Translations under genes and position numbers: made by a program | NCBI GenBank assembly: GCA_036386515.1 | Contig: DASVVO010000103.1 | Location: forward strand, 39,447-103,446 | Source of the DNA: JAIVJZ01 sp036386515 | Lineage (GTDB): Bacteria; Acidobacteriota; Blastocatellia; Pyrinomonadales; Pyrinomonadaceae | Direction of reading: 5' to 3' | Length of the DNA: 64,000 nucleotides | Part shown: piece by piece, positions 26,931 through 34,485 of the stretch | How positions within the stretch are numbered: the first letter of the stretch is position 1 | How the letters are laid out: the number at the start of each line of letters is the position of its first letter | Notes under the pieces: generated by a model | Seen by the model: only the letters and a program-made list of their open reading frames with translations | Databases searched by the model: none | What the model was told of the DNA's origin: nothing

Positions 26931-27053
26931 GTCAGTTGTCAGTCGTCAGTTGTCAGTGGTCAGTAGTCAGTTGTTCAAGACCGTCTTTAGCAACATGCGT
27001 GATTGCCACATGCAACTGACCACTGACCACTGACAACTGACGACTGACCACCG
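26931..27053. repeat. Inverted heptamer array, unit GTCAGTN (ankyrin-trpG gap)
   Basis: Left arm 26931-26973 and right arm 27011-27053 are reverse complements built from GTCAGTT, GTCAGTC, GTCAGTG and GTCAGTA units around a 37-base spacer. The right arm ends one base before the stop codon of the ankyrin gene. Confidence 0.9.
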
Positions 27054-27054
27054 C

Positions 27055-27873
27055 CTATCTTTTCTCTGCCAGCATGTCCGCCACTTCCGCGTGGTAATTG
27101 TCGAGCGCGAACTGGCGCGCCGTGCGGCCTTGCTTGTCTTTCAGATTCGGCTTCGCGCCGTTTTTCAACAACAGTCGGACGAGTTCGGCGTTGCCCTTCG
27201 CGGCGGCGACCATCAGCGGCGTGCCGCCGACTTTGTTGGGCGTGTTCGGGTCAATGCCTTTTGCCAGCAGCGTCTCGACCAGCGGCGCGCGCTCGTAGAA
27301 GACCGCCCAGGACAGCGGCGTGCCGCCCGACTCGTCAGTTGCGTTTACGTCCGCGCCGCGTTCGAGCAAAACTCGCGCGACCTCCGTGTCCGCGTGGCGC
27401 AACGCATAAGCAAAGGGCGTGAAGCCATCCACGCCGCGCAGGTTCACGTCGGCGCGGCGGTCGAGCAGGAGGCGCACGAGTTCCGTGTCACCGGCTTGCG
27501 CGGCGCGGATCAGGGGCGTCTTGCCGTCGCGGTCGAGCACGTTCGGGTCGGCGTTGCGTTCGAGCAGCAGTTTGGCGACGCCCTTCTGCGCTTTAATGAT
27601 CGCCGCCGTGAGCGGCCGGTCTCCGCCTTCGCCGCGCACGTCGGGACTCATGCCCGCGGCGAGAAAAAGTTTGACCGCCCACAGGTCGCCCTCGCCCGCG
27701 TATCTCACGAATTCCGCTTCTTTAAACTCGATGCCGCGCAGAGCCAATTCGCGCCGCGCCGTCTCAGGATTAACTTTCTCGCTCGGCTGTCGCAGGCAAC
27801 CGACGCACGTGCTCAACAGCGTGAGCGCAAACACGCCGGGCACCATTCGTCGCAAGAAAAGTTTACCGCTCAT
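27055..27873 (-). CDS. Exported ankyrin-repeat protein, probable lipoprotein
   Basis: 272 residues from the ATG at 27873, which has GAGG six bases upstream. The N-terminal hydrophobic segment ends in LLSTCVGC, suggesting export and perhaps lipid attachment, although neither cysteine sits in a perfect lipobox. After a short linker there are about six ankyrin repeats (residues 70-265) with the usual 'GxTPLxxAAxxGxxELVRLLL' pattern, for example 'DGKTPLIRAAQAGDTELV'. Probably a periplasmic or membrane-bound binding protein; partner unknown. The extra upstream codons reach into a repeat arm and are unlikely to be translated. Confidence 0.85.
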   Translation of the reverse strand: MSGKLFLRRMVPGVFALTLLSTCVGCLRQPSEKVNPETARRELALRGIEFKEAEFVRYAGEGDLWAVKLFLAAGMSPDVRGEGGDRPLTAAIIKAQKGVAKLLLERNADPNVLDRDGKTPLIRAAQAGDTELVRLLLDRRADVNLRGVDGFTPFAYALRHADTEVARVLLERGADVNATDESGGTPLSWAVFYERAPLVETLLAKGIDPNTPNKVGGTPLMVAAAKGNAELVRLLLKNGAKPNLKDKQGRTARQFALDNYHAEVADMLAEKR

Positions 27874-27891
27874 TAACCGCCTCAACTCCCC

Positions 27892-27912
27892 GGAAGAGAT
27901 TGATTCATTGAT
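27892..27912. repeat. Left arm of an inverted array split by two insertion sequences
   Basis: 21-bp GGAAGAGATTGATTCATTGAT, the exact reverse complement of 29418-29438. An IS5-like and an IS200-like element lie between the arms. More array-like sequence (TCCATTTCTTCATTA) continues to the IS end. Confidence 0.85.
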
Positions 27913-27926
27913 CCATTTCTTCATTA

Positions 27927-28833
27927 GACCTCTTGCAAAAGTGATTAGCCGAGGCTGAGTTCATAATTGTGCAGTCCAGCAATCAAGTTGAACCGTAACC
28001 TAAAACGCTTCCTGCGGTTGCGGTAGCGCTCCGCAAGGATGCGGAAGATTTTCAAGCTGCGGATAACGTGCTCGACGACGACCCGGCGGCGCGCCAACTC
28101 ACGGTTACTTTGCTTCTGCTCGTCCGTCAGTTCAGACTTACGCGGCTTCTTCCGAGGCGTCTTGCTCTTTTCATGCAACTTCGATAAGCCTTGATAGCCA
28201 CTGTCAGCGAGCACCTCAAGTCTCTCGTGCGGCTCGACCTTGCTCTGCTTGTACAACGCAAAGTCATGGACGGAGCCGCGACCCTGTGCCGTGCAGATCA
28301 CTTGCCGGTTCGCGCCGTTGACGACGACCTGACTTTTCAGCGTGTGCCGCTTCTTCTTGCCGCTGTAGTAAGACTGTTGCTTTTTTTCGGGCGTTCGACA
28401 GGCGTTTCGGACACATCGACCACGATAAACTCGATCTCGTGGTCGGCGGGCTGCAACACTTTCTTACCCGGCAGCTTGAACGCTCGGCTCTTTGTCAAAA
28501 TATCTTCCACCCGCCGGACGGTGCGCCAGACGCTCGACTCGTGGATGCCCCACGTCGTGGCGAGATGGAAGAAGGTGCGGTACTCGCGCCAGTATTCCAA
28601 GGTCATCAAGACTTGGTCTTCAACCGCGAGCTTCGTCGGTCGCCCTGTGACGCGCCTCTTCCGGTTCAAGTGGCTGGAGACGAGTTCGACCATCTTTCGG
28701 AACGTCTCGGGTTGAACCCCGCAGTAACGCTTGAACTGTGCGGGTGGTAAATCTTTGACTTGTTCGTAGCTCATCAGTATTACTCCTGTCGAGCTACCTT
28801 GTCGCATCAGTTAAGCGACTTTTGCAAGAGGTC
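27927..28833 (-). mobile_element. IS5-family insertion sequence, complete, 907 bp
   Basis: Terminal inverted repeats of 16 bp, GACCTCTTGCAAAAGT at 27927-27942 and its complement at 28818-28833, flanked by TA on both sides (27925-27926 and 28834-28835) as a likely target duplication. It contains one transposase gene in two frames. Size and organisation fit the short IS5 subgroups that use frameshifting. Confidence 0.9.
27945..28774 (-). CDS. IS5-family transposase made by -1 frameshifting
   Basis: Frame 1 (28774 to about 28337) encodes the N-terminal helical region ('CGVQPETFRKMVELV', 'VEDQVLMTLEYWREY', 'GIHESSVWRTVRRVE') and the first catalytic Asp in 'FIVVDVSETP'. A run of seven A on the coding strand (T at 28381-28387) is a classic slippery site. 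A -1 shift there continues as 'PKKKQQSYYSGKKKRH' into the second frame with 'DSGYQGL' (second Asp) and 'NRELARRRVVVEHVIR' (catalytic Glu). The fused product is about 276 residues and appears intact. GTCAGTN-like DNA is not part of it. Confidence 0.88.
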
Positions 28834-28839
28834 TATTGA

Positions 28840-29405
28840 ATCACTAAACCACTCTGCACTGAAAGTGCAGAGGTTTGATGAGGACTGAAAGTCCTACTCC
28901 TCTAAGATGAAGTTGTCCATCTCCTTGTTCGACGGATGCCGGTGGTGCTCCAGATACTCTTGCACCATCTCTTCCGTGATGTTGCCCGTGCTCCATGCGC
29001 CGTAGCCTATCGCCCAGAAATGCCGCCCCCAGTATTGCTTCTGCAACGCCGGGTGCTCTTGTTGCAAGCGGCGCGAGGTGCGTCCTTTGAACCGTTTGAC
29101 CAACTCCGAGAGTGACTTTGATGGTGGATACTCGATGTGCATGTGGACATGGTCTTTGCTCACCACTCCTTTGAGTATGCTGACATCCTCGGCGTCACAG
29201 ATTTGGATGATTAGCTCACGACATCTGCGCTGGATGTCACCTTTGAGCACCGGGTAGCGATACTTCGTCACCCACACGATGTGTGCCGTCAATCTAGTGA
29301 CTGAGTGACTGCCGTATCGGTTCTCTTTCATGTTGCCGCACTTCTAACATCCTGAGAAATGTGTAGCAACTAAAGTCTTGCACTAAAGTGCATAGTTTCG
29401 ACTAG
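28840..29405 (-). mobile_element. IS200-type insertion sequence
   Basis: One transposase gene flanked by subterminal hairpins rather than inverted repeats: 28846-28876 (9-bp stem CTCTGCACT/AGTGCAGAG), 28881-28895 (AGGACT/AGTCCT, overlapping the stop codon) and 29379-29392 (TGCACT/AGTGCA with an outer AACTA/TAGTT). Exact ends are approximate. It lies directly beside the IS5-like element. Confidence 0.8.
28894..29331 (-). CDS. tnpA: IS200/IS605-family TnpA transposase (Y1, HUH)
   Basis: 145 residues, full length for the family. Works as a dimer on single-stranded DNA at hairpin ends. 'HIVWVTKYRYPVL' is the typical first strand, the HUH metal site is in 'DHVHMHIEYPP', and the catalytic tyrosine is probably in 'MVQEYLEHH'. 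No accessory TnpB gene is present, so it is an IS200-like rather than IS605-like element. Confidence 0.95.
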   Translation of the reverse strand: MKENRYGSHSVTRLTAHIVWVTKYRYPVLKGDIQRRCRELIIQICDAEDVSILKGVVSKDHVHMHIEYPPSKSLSELVKRFKGRTSRRLQQEHPALQKQYWGRHFWAIGYGAWSTGNITEEMVQEYLEHHRHPSNKEMDNFILEE

Positions 29406-29417
29406 CGTGCTGAAACA

Positions 29418-29438
29418 ATCAATGAATCAATCTCTTCC
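29418..29438. repeat. Right arm of the split inverted array
   Basis: 21-bp exact reverse complement of 27892-27912, lying ten bases before the trpE stop codon. Removing the two insertion sequences would restore an ordinary arm-spacer-arm array between trpE and the ankyrin gene. Confidence 0.85.
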
Positions 29439-29448
29439 TCTCGCCCGC

Positions 29449-30954
29449 TCACAAACCGCGCTCGGCCATCTCAATGGCGCGCAGCATGGCACGCGCTTTA
29501 TTGACCGTCTCTTCATATTCGCGCGCGGGCACGGAGTCGGCCACGATGCCCGCCCCGGCCTGCACTTCCGCGCGGCCGTCGCGGATGCGGACGGTGCGAA
29601 TGGCGATGCAGGAATCGAGATTGCCCGCGTAATCGAGATAGAGCACCGCGCCCGCGTAGAGGCCGCGCCGGTCGGGTTCGAGCGCGCCGATGATCTGCAT
29701 CGCGCGCACTTTGGGCGCGCCCGTCACCGTCCCGGCCGGGAAACAGGCGGCCAGCGCGTCGAAACAGTCTGCGTCGTCTCGGAGGCGTGCGAACAGGCTC
29801 GTCACCAGATGCTGCACGTGCGAGTAGCGTTCGACGCTCATCAACTCCCTGACTTCGACCGAGCCGAACGCGGCGACGCGGCCGAGGTCGTTGCGGCCGA
29901 GATCGACGAGCATCAGGTGCTCCGCCACTTCCTTCTCGTCGGCGCGCAACTCCGCGCCGAGCCGCGCGTCTTCCGCCTCGTTCGCGCCGCGCGGGCGCGT
30001 GCCCGCGATGGGGCGGTATTCGAGTTCCGCGCCGCGACAACGCACGAGCGTTTCGGGCGACGCGCCGACCACCGATTCATCGCCGAGCCGCAGGAAGTAC
30101 ATGTAGGGCGACGGGTTCGTCGCGCGCAGGGCGCGATAAATTTCGAGCGGCGCGGCCGCCACTTCCGTGGTGAAACGCTGCGATAGCACGGCCTGGTAAC
30201 AGTCGCCCGCCGCGATGTGCTCCTTGATCGTCTCCACCGCCCGCTCGAAGTCGGCGCGCGCCCAGTTTGAAGCGAACTGCGGCGCGGCGTCCTTCGTCGT
30301 TGAGCGCGCGGGCGCAGGCATGTGGCCGTCCTGCAACTCGCGCTCGATTGATTCGGTGCGGCGCACGGCGTCTTCATAAAGTTGTCTGAGGCGCGCGCGG
30401 TTCTCGCCCGCCTCTTCCGTAAAGACGAGCGCGCTGATCGCGATCTGCTGCCGCACGCGGTCGAACGCGAGCACGTTGCGAAAAAACATCAGCACCGCTT
30501 CGTCGCTTTCAACTTCCGCGCCGCCGCCGTCGTCCACCGACGGCTCGAACCAGCGCACCGCGTCATAAGCCAGGTAGCCGACCGCGCCGCCCGCGAACGG
30601 GGCGAGATGATCGCGCCGCGCCAGCTTGTGGCGGCGGAAATAGTCGCGCAGAAAATCGGTGGCGCGCACGCCGCGCAAACACTCCGTCTCGCCCTTGCGC
30701 GCGATGAACGTATCCGCCCCGCGCCCGCGCACGATCATCTCCGGCTCGACGCCGAGAAAGGAGTAGCGCGCGACGCGCTCGCCGCCCTCCACCGATTCGA
30801 GCAGAAACGCATAAGGCGCATCGTTCGCCAGGCGCAAAAACGCGCCCACCGGCGTCTGCAAATCCGCCAGCACGCGCCGCACCACCGGCACGACGTTTCC
30901 GCGCGCCGCCTCGCGCTCGAAATCCTCGAATGTCGCGGGCTGAAGTTCAAGCAT
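29449..30954 (-). CDS. trpE: Anthranilate synthase component I
   Basis: 501 residues from the ATG at 30954. Converts chorismate and ammonia to anthranilate, the first step of the trp pathway. The feedback-inhibition motif LLES is present ('AFLLESVEGG'), suggesting regulation by tryptophan. The catalytic half has 'SQRFTTEV', 'GASPETLVR', 'PIAGTRPRG' and 'CFPAGTVTGAPKVRA'. The upstream codons of the longer frame (to 31011) merely translate the heptamer array (HPSSLRPHP) and are not believed. No strong ribosome site is visible next to the array. Confidence 0.96.
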   Translation of the reverse strand: MLELQPATFEDFEREAARGNVVPVVRRVLADLQTPVGAFLRLANDAPYAFLLESVEGGERVARYSFLGVEPEMIVRGRGADTFIARKGETECLRGVRATDFLRDYFRRHKLARRDHLAPFAGGAVGYLAYDAVRWFEPSVDDGGGAEVESDEAVLMFFRNVLAFDRVRQQIAISALVFTEEAGENRARLRQLYEDAVRRTESIERELQDGHMPAPARSTTKDAAPQFASNWARADFERAVETIKEHIAAGDCYQAVLSQRFTTEVAAAPLEIYRALRATNPSPYMYFLRLGDESVVGASPETLVRCRGAELEYRPIAGTRPRGANEAEDARLGAELRADEKEVAEHLMLVDLGRNDLGRVAAFGSVEVRELMSVERYSHVQHLVTSLFARLRDDADCFDALAACFPAGTVTGAPKVRAMQIIGALEPDRRGLYAGAVLYLDYAGNLDSCIAIRTVRIRDGRAEVQAGAGIVADSVPAREYEETVNKARAMLRAIEMAERGL

Positions 30955-30962
30955 CACAAAAA

Positions 30963-31058
30963 AGGGATGAGGGCGGAGGGATGAGGGATGAATAAAGAAT
31001 AAAGAAAACAATCGAGCCGCCTGTCGTTTTCTTCATCCCTTATCCCTCCGCCGTCATC
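30963..31058. repeat. Inverted heptamer-type array, unit GGGATGA/GGAGGGAT (SDR-trpE gap)
   Basis: Left arm 30963-30991 (GGGATGAGGGCGGAGGGATGAGGGATGAA) and right arm 31032-31058 (near-perfect reverse complement) around a 40-base AT-rich spacer. The right arm contains the stop codon of the SDR gene. Confidence 0.85.
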
Positions 31059-31831
31059 GAGCCGCTAAGCCACTGGCCGCCGTCAACCACGATGATCGCG
31101 CCGTTGATGAAAGCGGCGGCATCGGAGCAGAGGAAGACCGCCGTTTGTTCGATGTCCCTGATCCGCCCGAAGCGGCCGAGGGGGATGCGTCGTTGCAGTT
31201 TCTCTTTGAGTGCGGGCGGAAGCAGACGCTTCATGCCCTCTGTGTCTTCGATGGGGCCGGGCGCGATGACGTTGGTGCGGATGCCGTGCCGCCCCCACTC
31301 GACGGCGAGGTTTTGCGTCAGCGCGTCAACGCCCGCCTTCGCCGCCGAGACGTGGAGTTGAAACGGCGTCCCCACATAATGAAGCGTTGCGCTGATGTTC
31401 AAGATCGAGCCGCCGCGCCGTTTCAATTCGCCGAACGTGGCGCGGCAAACGTTGAACGTGCCCTTCAGATCAATATCGACGACCGTGCCGAAGCCGTTCG
31501 GCGAGAGTTCTTCGGCCGCGCAGAGGAAGTTGCCCGCCGCGCCGTTGACCACGATGTCCAATTGGCCGAAGCGTTCGATGGTCGCCGCGACGGCGCGCTC
31601 CACCTCTTCCGGCTGTCGCACGTCGCACGCGACGGCCAACGCCTCGCCGCCCGCCGCGCGGATCACTTCCGCCGCCGGTTCCAGGTGCTCCAGCTTGCGG
31701 CTGACCAGCGCGACCCGCGCGCCCGCCTCCGAGAGAGCGCGCGCCACGCCGCCCGTGATGCCCGTCCCGCCGCCCGTCACAAACGCGACGCGCCCCGCCA
31801 GCAACCCCTCAACAAACACGCTCTCAGCCAT
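31040..31831 (-). CDS. SDR oxidoreductase, 2,4-dienoyl-CoA reductase type
   Basis: 263 residues. Rossmann NADP(H) site 'VTGGGTGITGGVARAL' and 'NGAAGNF'. The usual YxxxK is replaced by 'LHVSAAKAGVDALTQNLAVEWG', followed by 'NVIAPGPIEDTEG'. This arrangement, with lysine but no tyrosine, is that of peroxisomal-type 2,4-dienoyl-CoA reductases, so a role in degradation of unsaturated fatty acids is likely. No other beta-oxidation gene is nearby. The last codons (Ala-Glu-Gly-stop) lie in the repeat arm. Confidence 0.85.
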   Translation of the reverse strand: MAESVFVEGLLAGRVAFVTGGGTGITGGVARALSEAGARVALVSRKLEHLEPAAEVIRAAGGEALAVACDVRQPEEVERAVAATIERFGQLDIVVNGAAGNFLCAAEELSPNGFGTVVDIDLKGTFNVCRATFGELKRRGGSILNISATLHYVGTPFQLHVSAAKAGVDALTQNLAVEWGRHGIRTNVIAPGPIEDTEGMKRLLPPALKEKLQRRIPLGRFGRIRDIEQTAVFLCSDAAAFINGAIIVVDGGQWLSGSMTAEG

Positions 31832-31855
31832 GGCTACCTTTCACAAACGGTAAAG

Positions 31856-31956
31856 CAGGAGACAGGAGACAGAAGTCAGAAGTCAGAAGTCAGAATAACT
31901 AAGACGTGCCGATCTTCATTCTGACTCCTGTCTCCTGACTCCTGTCTTCTACTCCT
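31856..31956. repeat. Inverted heptamer array, units CAGGAGA and CAGAAGT
   Basis: Left arm 31856-31895 has CAGGAGA repeated and then AGTCAGA repeated; right arm 31919-31956 is the reverse-complement series (CTGACTC, CTGTCTC). The spacer is about 23 bases. It lies between the SDR gene and the TPR lipoprotein gene. Confidence 0.85.
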
Positions 31957-32435
31957 CATTGATTTTCATTCGCTCCCGGCTTGGCCGGAACCGCTACGGG
32001 TTTGCCGTCTTCGGCGTGCGGTTCAGCGCCGATCTCCTGTGTGATCTGCGCGACGCGCAGGCTGGCCTCTTCGTGGTCGGGGCTGTATCTGAGCGCGGTT
32101 TGATAATCGTGGAGGGCATCGGTCAAACGTCGCGCTTCGTGCAGCGCGTGGCCGCGCTTGACGTGGGCTTCGGCCAGCGCGCCGAGCGTGGCGTCGTCGT
32201 CCGGGTTCTTCTCCGCCTGCTGTTCCAGCCCGGCGATCTCCGCGTCGAGCTTCGACGTGTCCAACTCCTGACCGCTGCTATTATTACCCGCCGCGCCGCG
32301 GTTCACATTGTCCGGCGCGGCGGCGACGTTCGCCCCGCCGTTCCCGTTTGCGCCGGACGGCGCACTCTTCCCGCACGCGCCGCACAACAGCACCGCCGCG
32401 CACATCAAGCTCAACAGACTCGCAAAGGCTCGCAT
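31956..32435 (-). CDS. Probable lipoprotein with TPR-like helices
   Basis: 159 residues from the ATG at 32435 (another ATG lies three codons upstream). The signal sequence ends in VLLCGACGKS, a near-lipobox with Cys+1. A Gly/Asn/Ala linker (about 28-55) precedes two helical hairpins with TPR character ('NPDDDATLGALAEAHVKRG', 'DALHDYQTALRYSPDHEEA'). Probably a small envelope scaffold protein; partner unknown. Flanked on both sides by heptamer arrays. Confidence 0.75.
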   Translation of the reverse strand: MRAFASLLSLMCAAVLLCGACGKSAPSGANGNGGANVAAAPDNVNRGAAGNNSSGQELDTSKLDAEIAGLEQQAEKNPDDDATLGALAEAHVKRGHALHEARRLTDALHDYQTALRYSPDHEEASLRVAQITQEIGAEPHAEDGKPVAVPAKPGANENQ

Positions 32436-32450
32436 GTGATTCATCTCTCT

Positions 32451-32528
32451 AGGTGACAGGTGACAGGTGACAGGTGACAGGATTCAAACCTGTCTTCATC
32501 CTGTCACCTGTCACCTGTCACCTGTCAC
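32451..32528. repeat. Inverted heptamer array, unit GTGACAG
   Basis: Left arm 32451-32481 holds four GTGACAG units, and right arm 32500-32528 holds four CTGTCAC units. They are separated by 18 bases that continue partial pairing. This is one of the most regular arrays in the window. Confidence 0.92.
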
Positions 32529-32535
32529 TTTCTTC

Positions 32536-34485
32536 TCAGCTTCCCGCGATGTATGGGCGCGACTGGACGATATAGACCTGACCGCCGTAGAAGACCCATT
32601 CGATGTCCTGCTCGCGGCCGCGAAAGATGCGCTTGATGGACGAGGCGGCGCGGGCGAGGCGGCGCACGGTGGCGTCGGTCAAGACGGCGCGCTCGCCGCT
32701 GATGGGAATCTCCTTGACGCCGCCTTCGCCGTCAAACGTCAACAGGCTCTCTTCGTCCGAACGCGTCAGCACGCGCACGGCCTGCGAGCGCGGGCGGAAG
32801 ATGATCTGCTCCGCGATCTTTTTGCCTTCGACCACCTTAATGCCCAGTCCGCGCTTCGCGCTGATGTAGATGCCGTCGCGGTTGGTGTCGTCGTAAGGGT
32901 CGGTCGTGATCATGACGCCCGCGCTGTCGGCGTTGATGCCTTCCTGGATGAGCACCGCCGGGTAAACCTTCATGTGATCGATCCCGGCACGCTCGCGCGC
33001 CTCGTAGGCTTCAAAATTCCAAACGGACGCCCAGACCGTTTTAACGGCCTCGATCAGCTTCTCCTCGTCGCGCACGTTCGGCACGGTCGAATACAACCCC
33101 GCGCCGTTGAACTTCGGCAAGTCTTCCGCGTTCGTCGAACTGCGGACGAACAATCCCTTGCCCTGATACTCCGCGCGCACGCGCTTGAGAATCGCCGCCC
33201 GCAACTCGTCCTGCATCTTCGCCCCCTGGATGCGCGCGCGCATCTCCGTCAGGCGTTCGCGCCGGTAGGCCGGGTCGTGGACGAACTTGTGTTCCTCCGC
33301 CATCTCGTAGATGGGCTGTTCGAGTTGGTTGGCTTTGATGAACTCGTCGTAATAATAGATCGGGATCGTGAAGCCGTTCGGCACGGTGATGCCGCGCAGG
33401 CGGGCGCCCATGACTTCGCCGAGGTTGGCCGACTTCGCGCCGTAAGCGTCGGCCATGCGGGCGCGCTGCTGGCGCAAATCGGCCAGCCGCTTCTCCGCGA
33501 GGTTGAAGCGCGGCGTCATAATGTCGCGCCGCTCCTTGAGCCGTCGCTGGTATTCGCTGAGCGCGTTGTTGTCCGCGCGCTTGATCTCATACTTGCCCGC
33601 CTTCGTTTCAAACGTCACCCACCAGCCGTCGTACTCCTTGAGCAACTCCGCGGCGTTGCGCACGTAGGCGTTCGGCACGCCCCACGATTTGGCGAGCAGG
33701 TTGATGTGCGAGAGGGGCGTCGAGGGGCGGCTCGTGATGATGCCGGCGACGGGCGGCAAGGTGACCGGCACTTCGTCGAGCACGAGAATTTCGTTGAACC
33801 CGATCTCGACGTGTTCGTCCAGTTTCTTGATGATGTGGATGCGCCCGAGACCCCGCGCCACGTTGAGCGGTTGATATTCCTGCTCGCGCGCGATCTCGCT
33901 CTGCGAGACGCGTGCGAGTCCGGCGATAGCGGCCGAGGCTTCGTCCTGCTTGATCGAGTTGGGCTTGAAGGCGACCGGCTCGTAGAAGGTGCGGTTGATC
34001 GTCTCGCCCACGAGCTTGATCTGCTCGGCCGGGATGAGATCGCCTTCCCAGAACTCGAACGTCCAGCGGGAGAGGGGCGTCTGGTAGGCGAGCGTGCCGA
34101 GGATGAAGCGGCGGTTGGGCTTGAGGTAGTTGTTCTCGAAAAACTCGCGCCCGCGTTCGAGCGAGAGATACGTGCCGTTGACGAAATCTTTGTGGAAGCG
34201 ATAACGCTTCGAGTTGACGTAGTAAATTTTGTTCCGGTCTTTGCGGTCGATCACGTACATGACGTGCGGCAGCGGGTAGCCCGCGTCCGTGTTGATGCGG
34301 GCGAGCGCGTCGAACTCGGCGCGCGAGTCGATGCGAGGTTGCGAGCGCGCGTCGGTCGCCGCCGCCGCAGCTTGTCGCGCGGCGGGCGCGGGCGTCGCCC
34401 CCTGGCGCGTCCCCTGCGCTCCCGCCGGAGAACACAGGAGGGAAAAGACCGCCGCGCTCAAGACCAAGTTTTTGAACAGTCTCAT
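32536..34485 (-). CDS. Exported PEP/pyruvate-binding (PEP-synthase-like) protein
   Basis: 649 residues. The N-terminus (MRLFKNLVLSAAVFSLLCSPAGA) is a clear signal peptide. The first half has a swiveling-like segment, 'RPSTPLSHINLLAKSWGVPNAYV', the position of the phosphohistidine domain of PEP-utilizing enzymes. The second half is an ATP-grasp PPDK_N-like domain with 'SANLGEVMGARLRGITVPNGF', 'LFVRSSTNAEDL', 'VLIQEGINADSAGVM' and 'VYIVQSRPYI'. The domain order is the reverse of classical PEP synthase, and the PEP/pyruvate TIM barrel is missing. What it phosphorylates outside the cytoplasm, if anything, is unclear. Its stop overlaps the start region of the previous gene by four bases. Confidence 0.82.
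   Translation of the reverse strand: MRLFKNLVLSAAVFSLLCSPAGAQGTRQGATPAPAARQAAAAATDARSQPRIDSRAEFDALARINTDAGYPLPHVMYVIDRKDRNKIYYVNSKRYRFHKDFVNGTYLSLERGREFFENNYLKPNRRFILGTLAYQTPLSRWTFEFWEGDLIPAEQIKLVGETINRTFYEPVAFKPNSIKQDEASAAIAGLARVSQSEIAREQEYQPLNVARGLGRIHIIKKLDEHVEIGFNEILVLDEVPVTLPPVAGIITSRPSTPLSHINLLAKSWGVPNAYVRNAAELLKEYDGWWVTFETKAGKYEIKRADNNALSEYQRRLKERRDIMTPRFNLAEKRLADLRQQRARMADAYGAKSANLGEVMGARLRGITVPNGFTIPIYYYDEFIKANQLEQPIYEMAEEHKFVHDPAYRRERLTEMRARIQGAKMQDELRAAILKRVRAEYQGKGLFVRSSTNAEDLPKFNGAGLYSTVPNVRDEEKLIEAVKTVWASVWNFEAYEARERAGIDHMKVYPAVLIQEGINADSAGVMITTDPYDDTNRDGIYISAKRGLGIKVVEGKKIAEQIIFRPRSQAVRVLTRSDEESLLTFDGEGGVKEIPISGERAVLTDATVRRLARAASSIKRIFRGREQDIEWVFYGGQVYIVQSRPYIAGS

Noticed and set aside
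26179..27053. Heptamer arrays as possible CRISPR
   Set aside because: Units of seven bases without unique spacers between them, inverted arms, and no cas genes.
30955..31039. Tryptophan attenuator leader before trpE
   Set aside because: No leader peptide with tandem Trp codons; the gap is a heptamer array.
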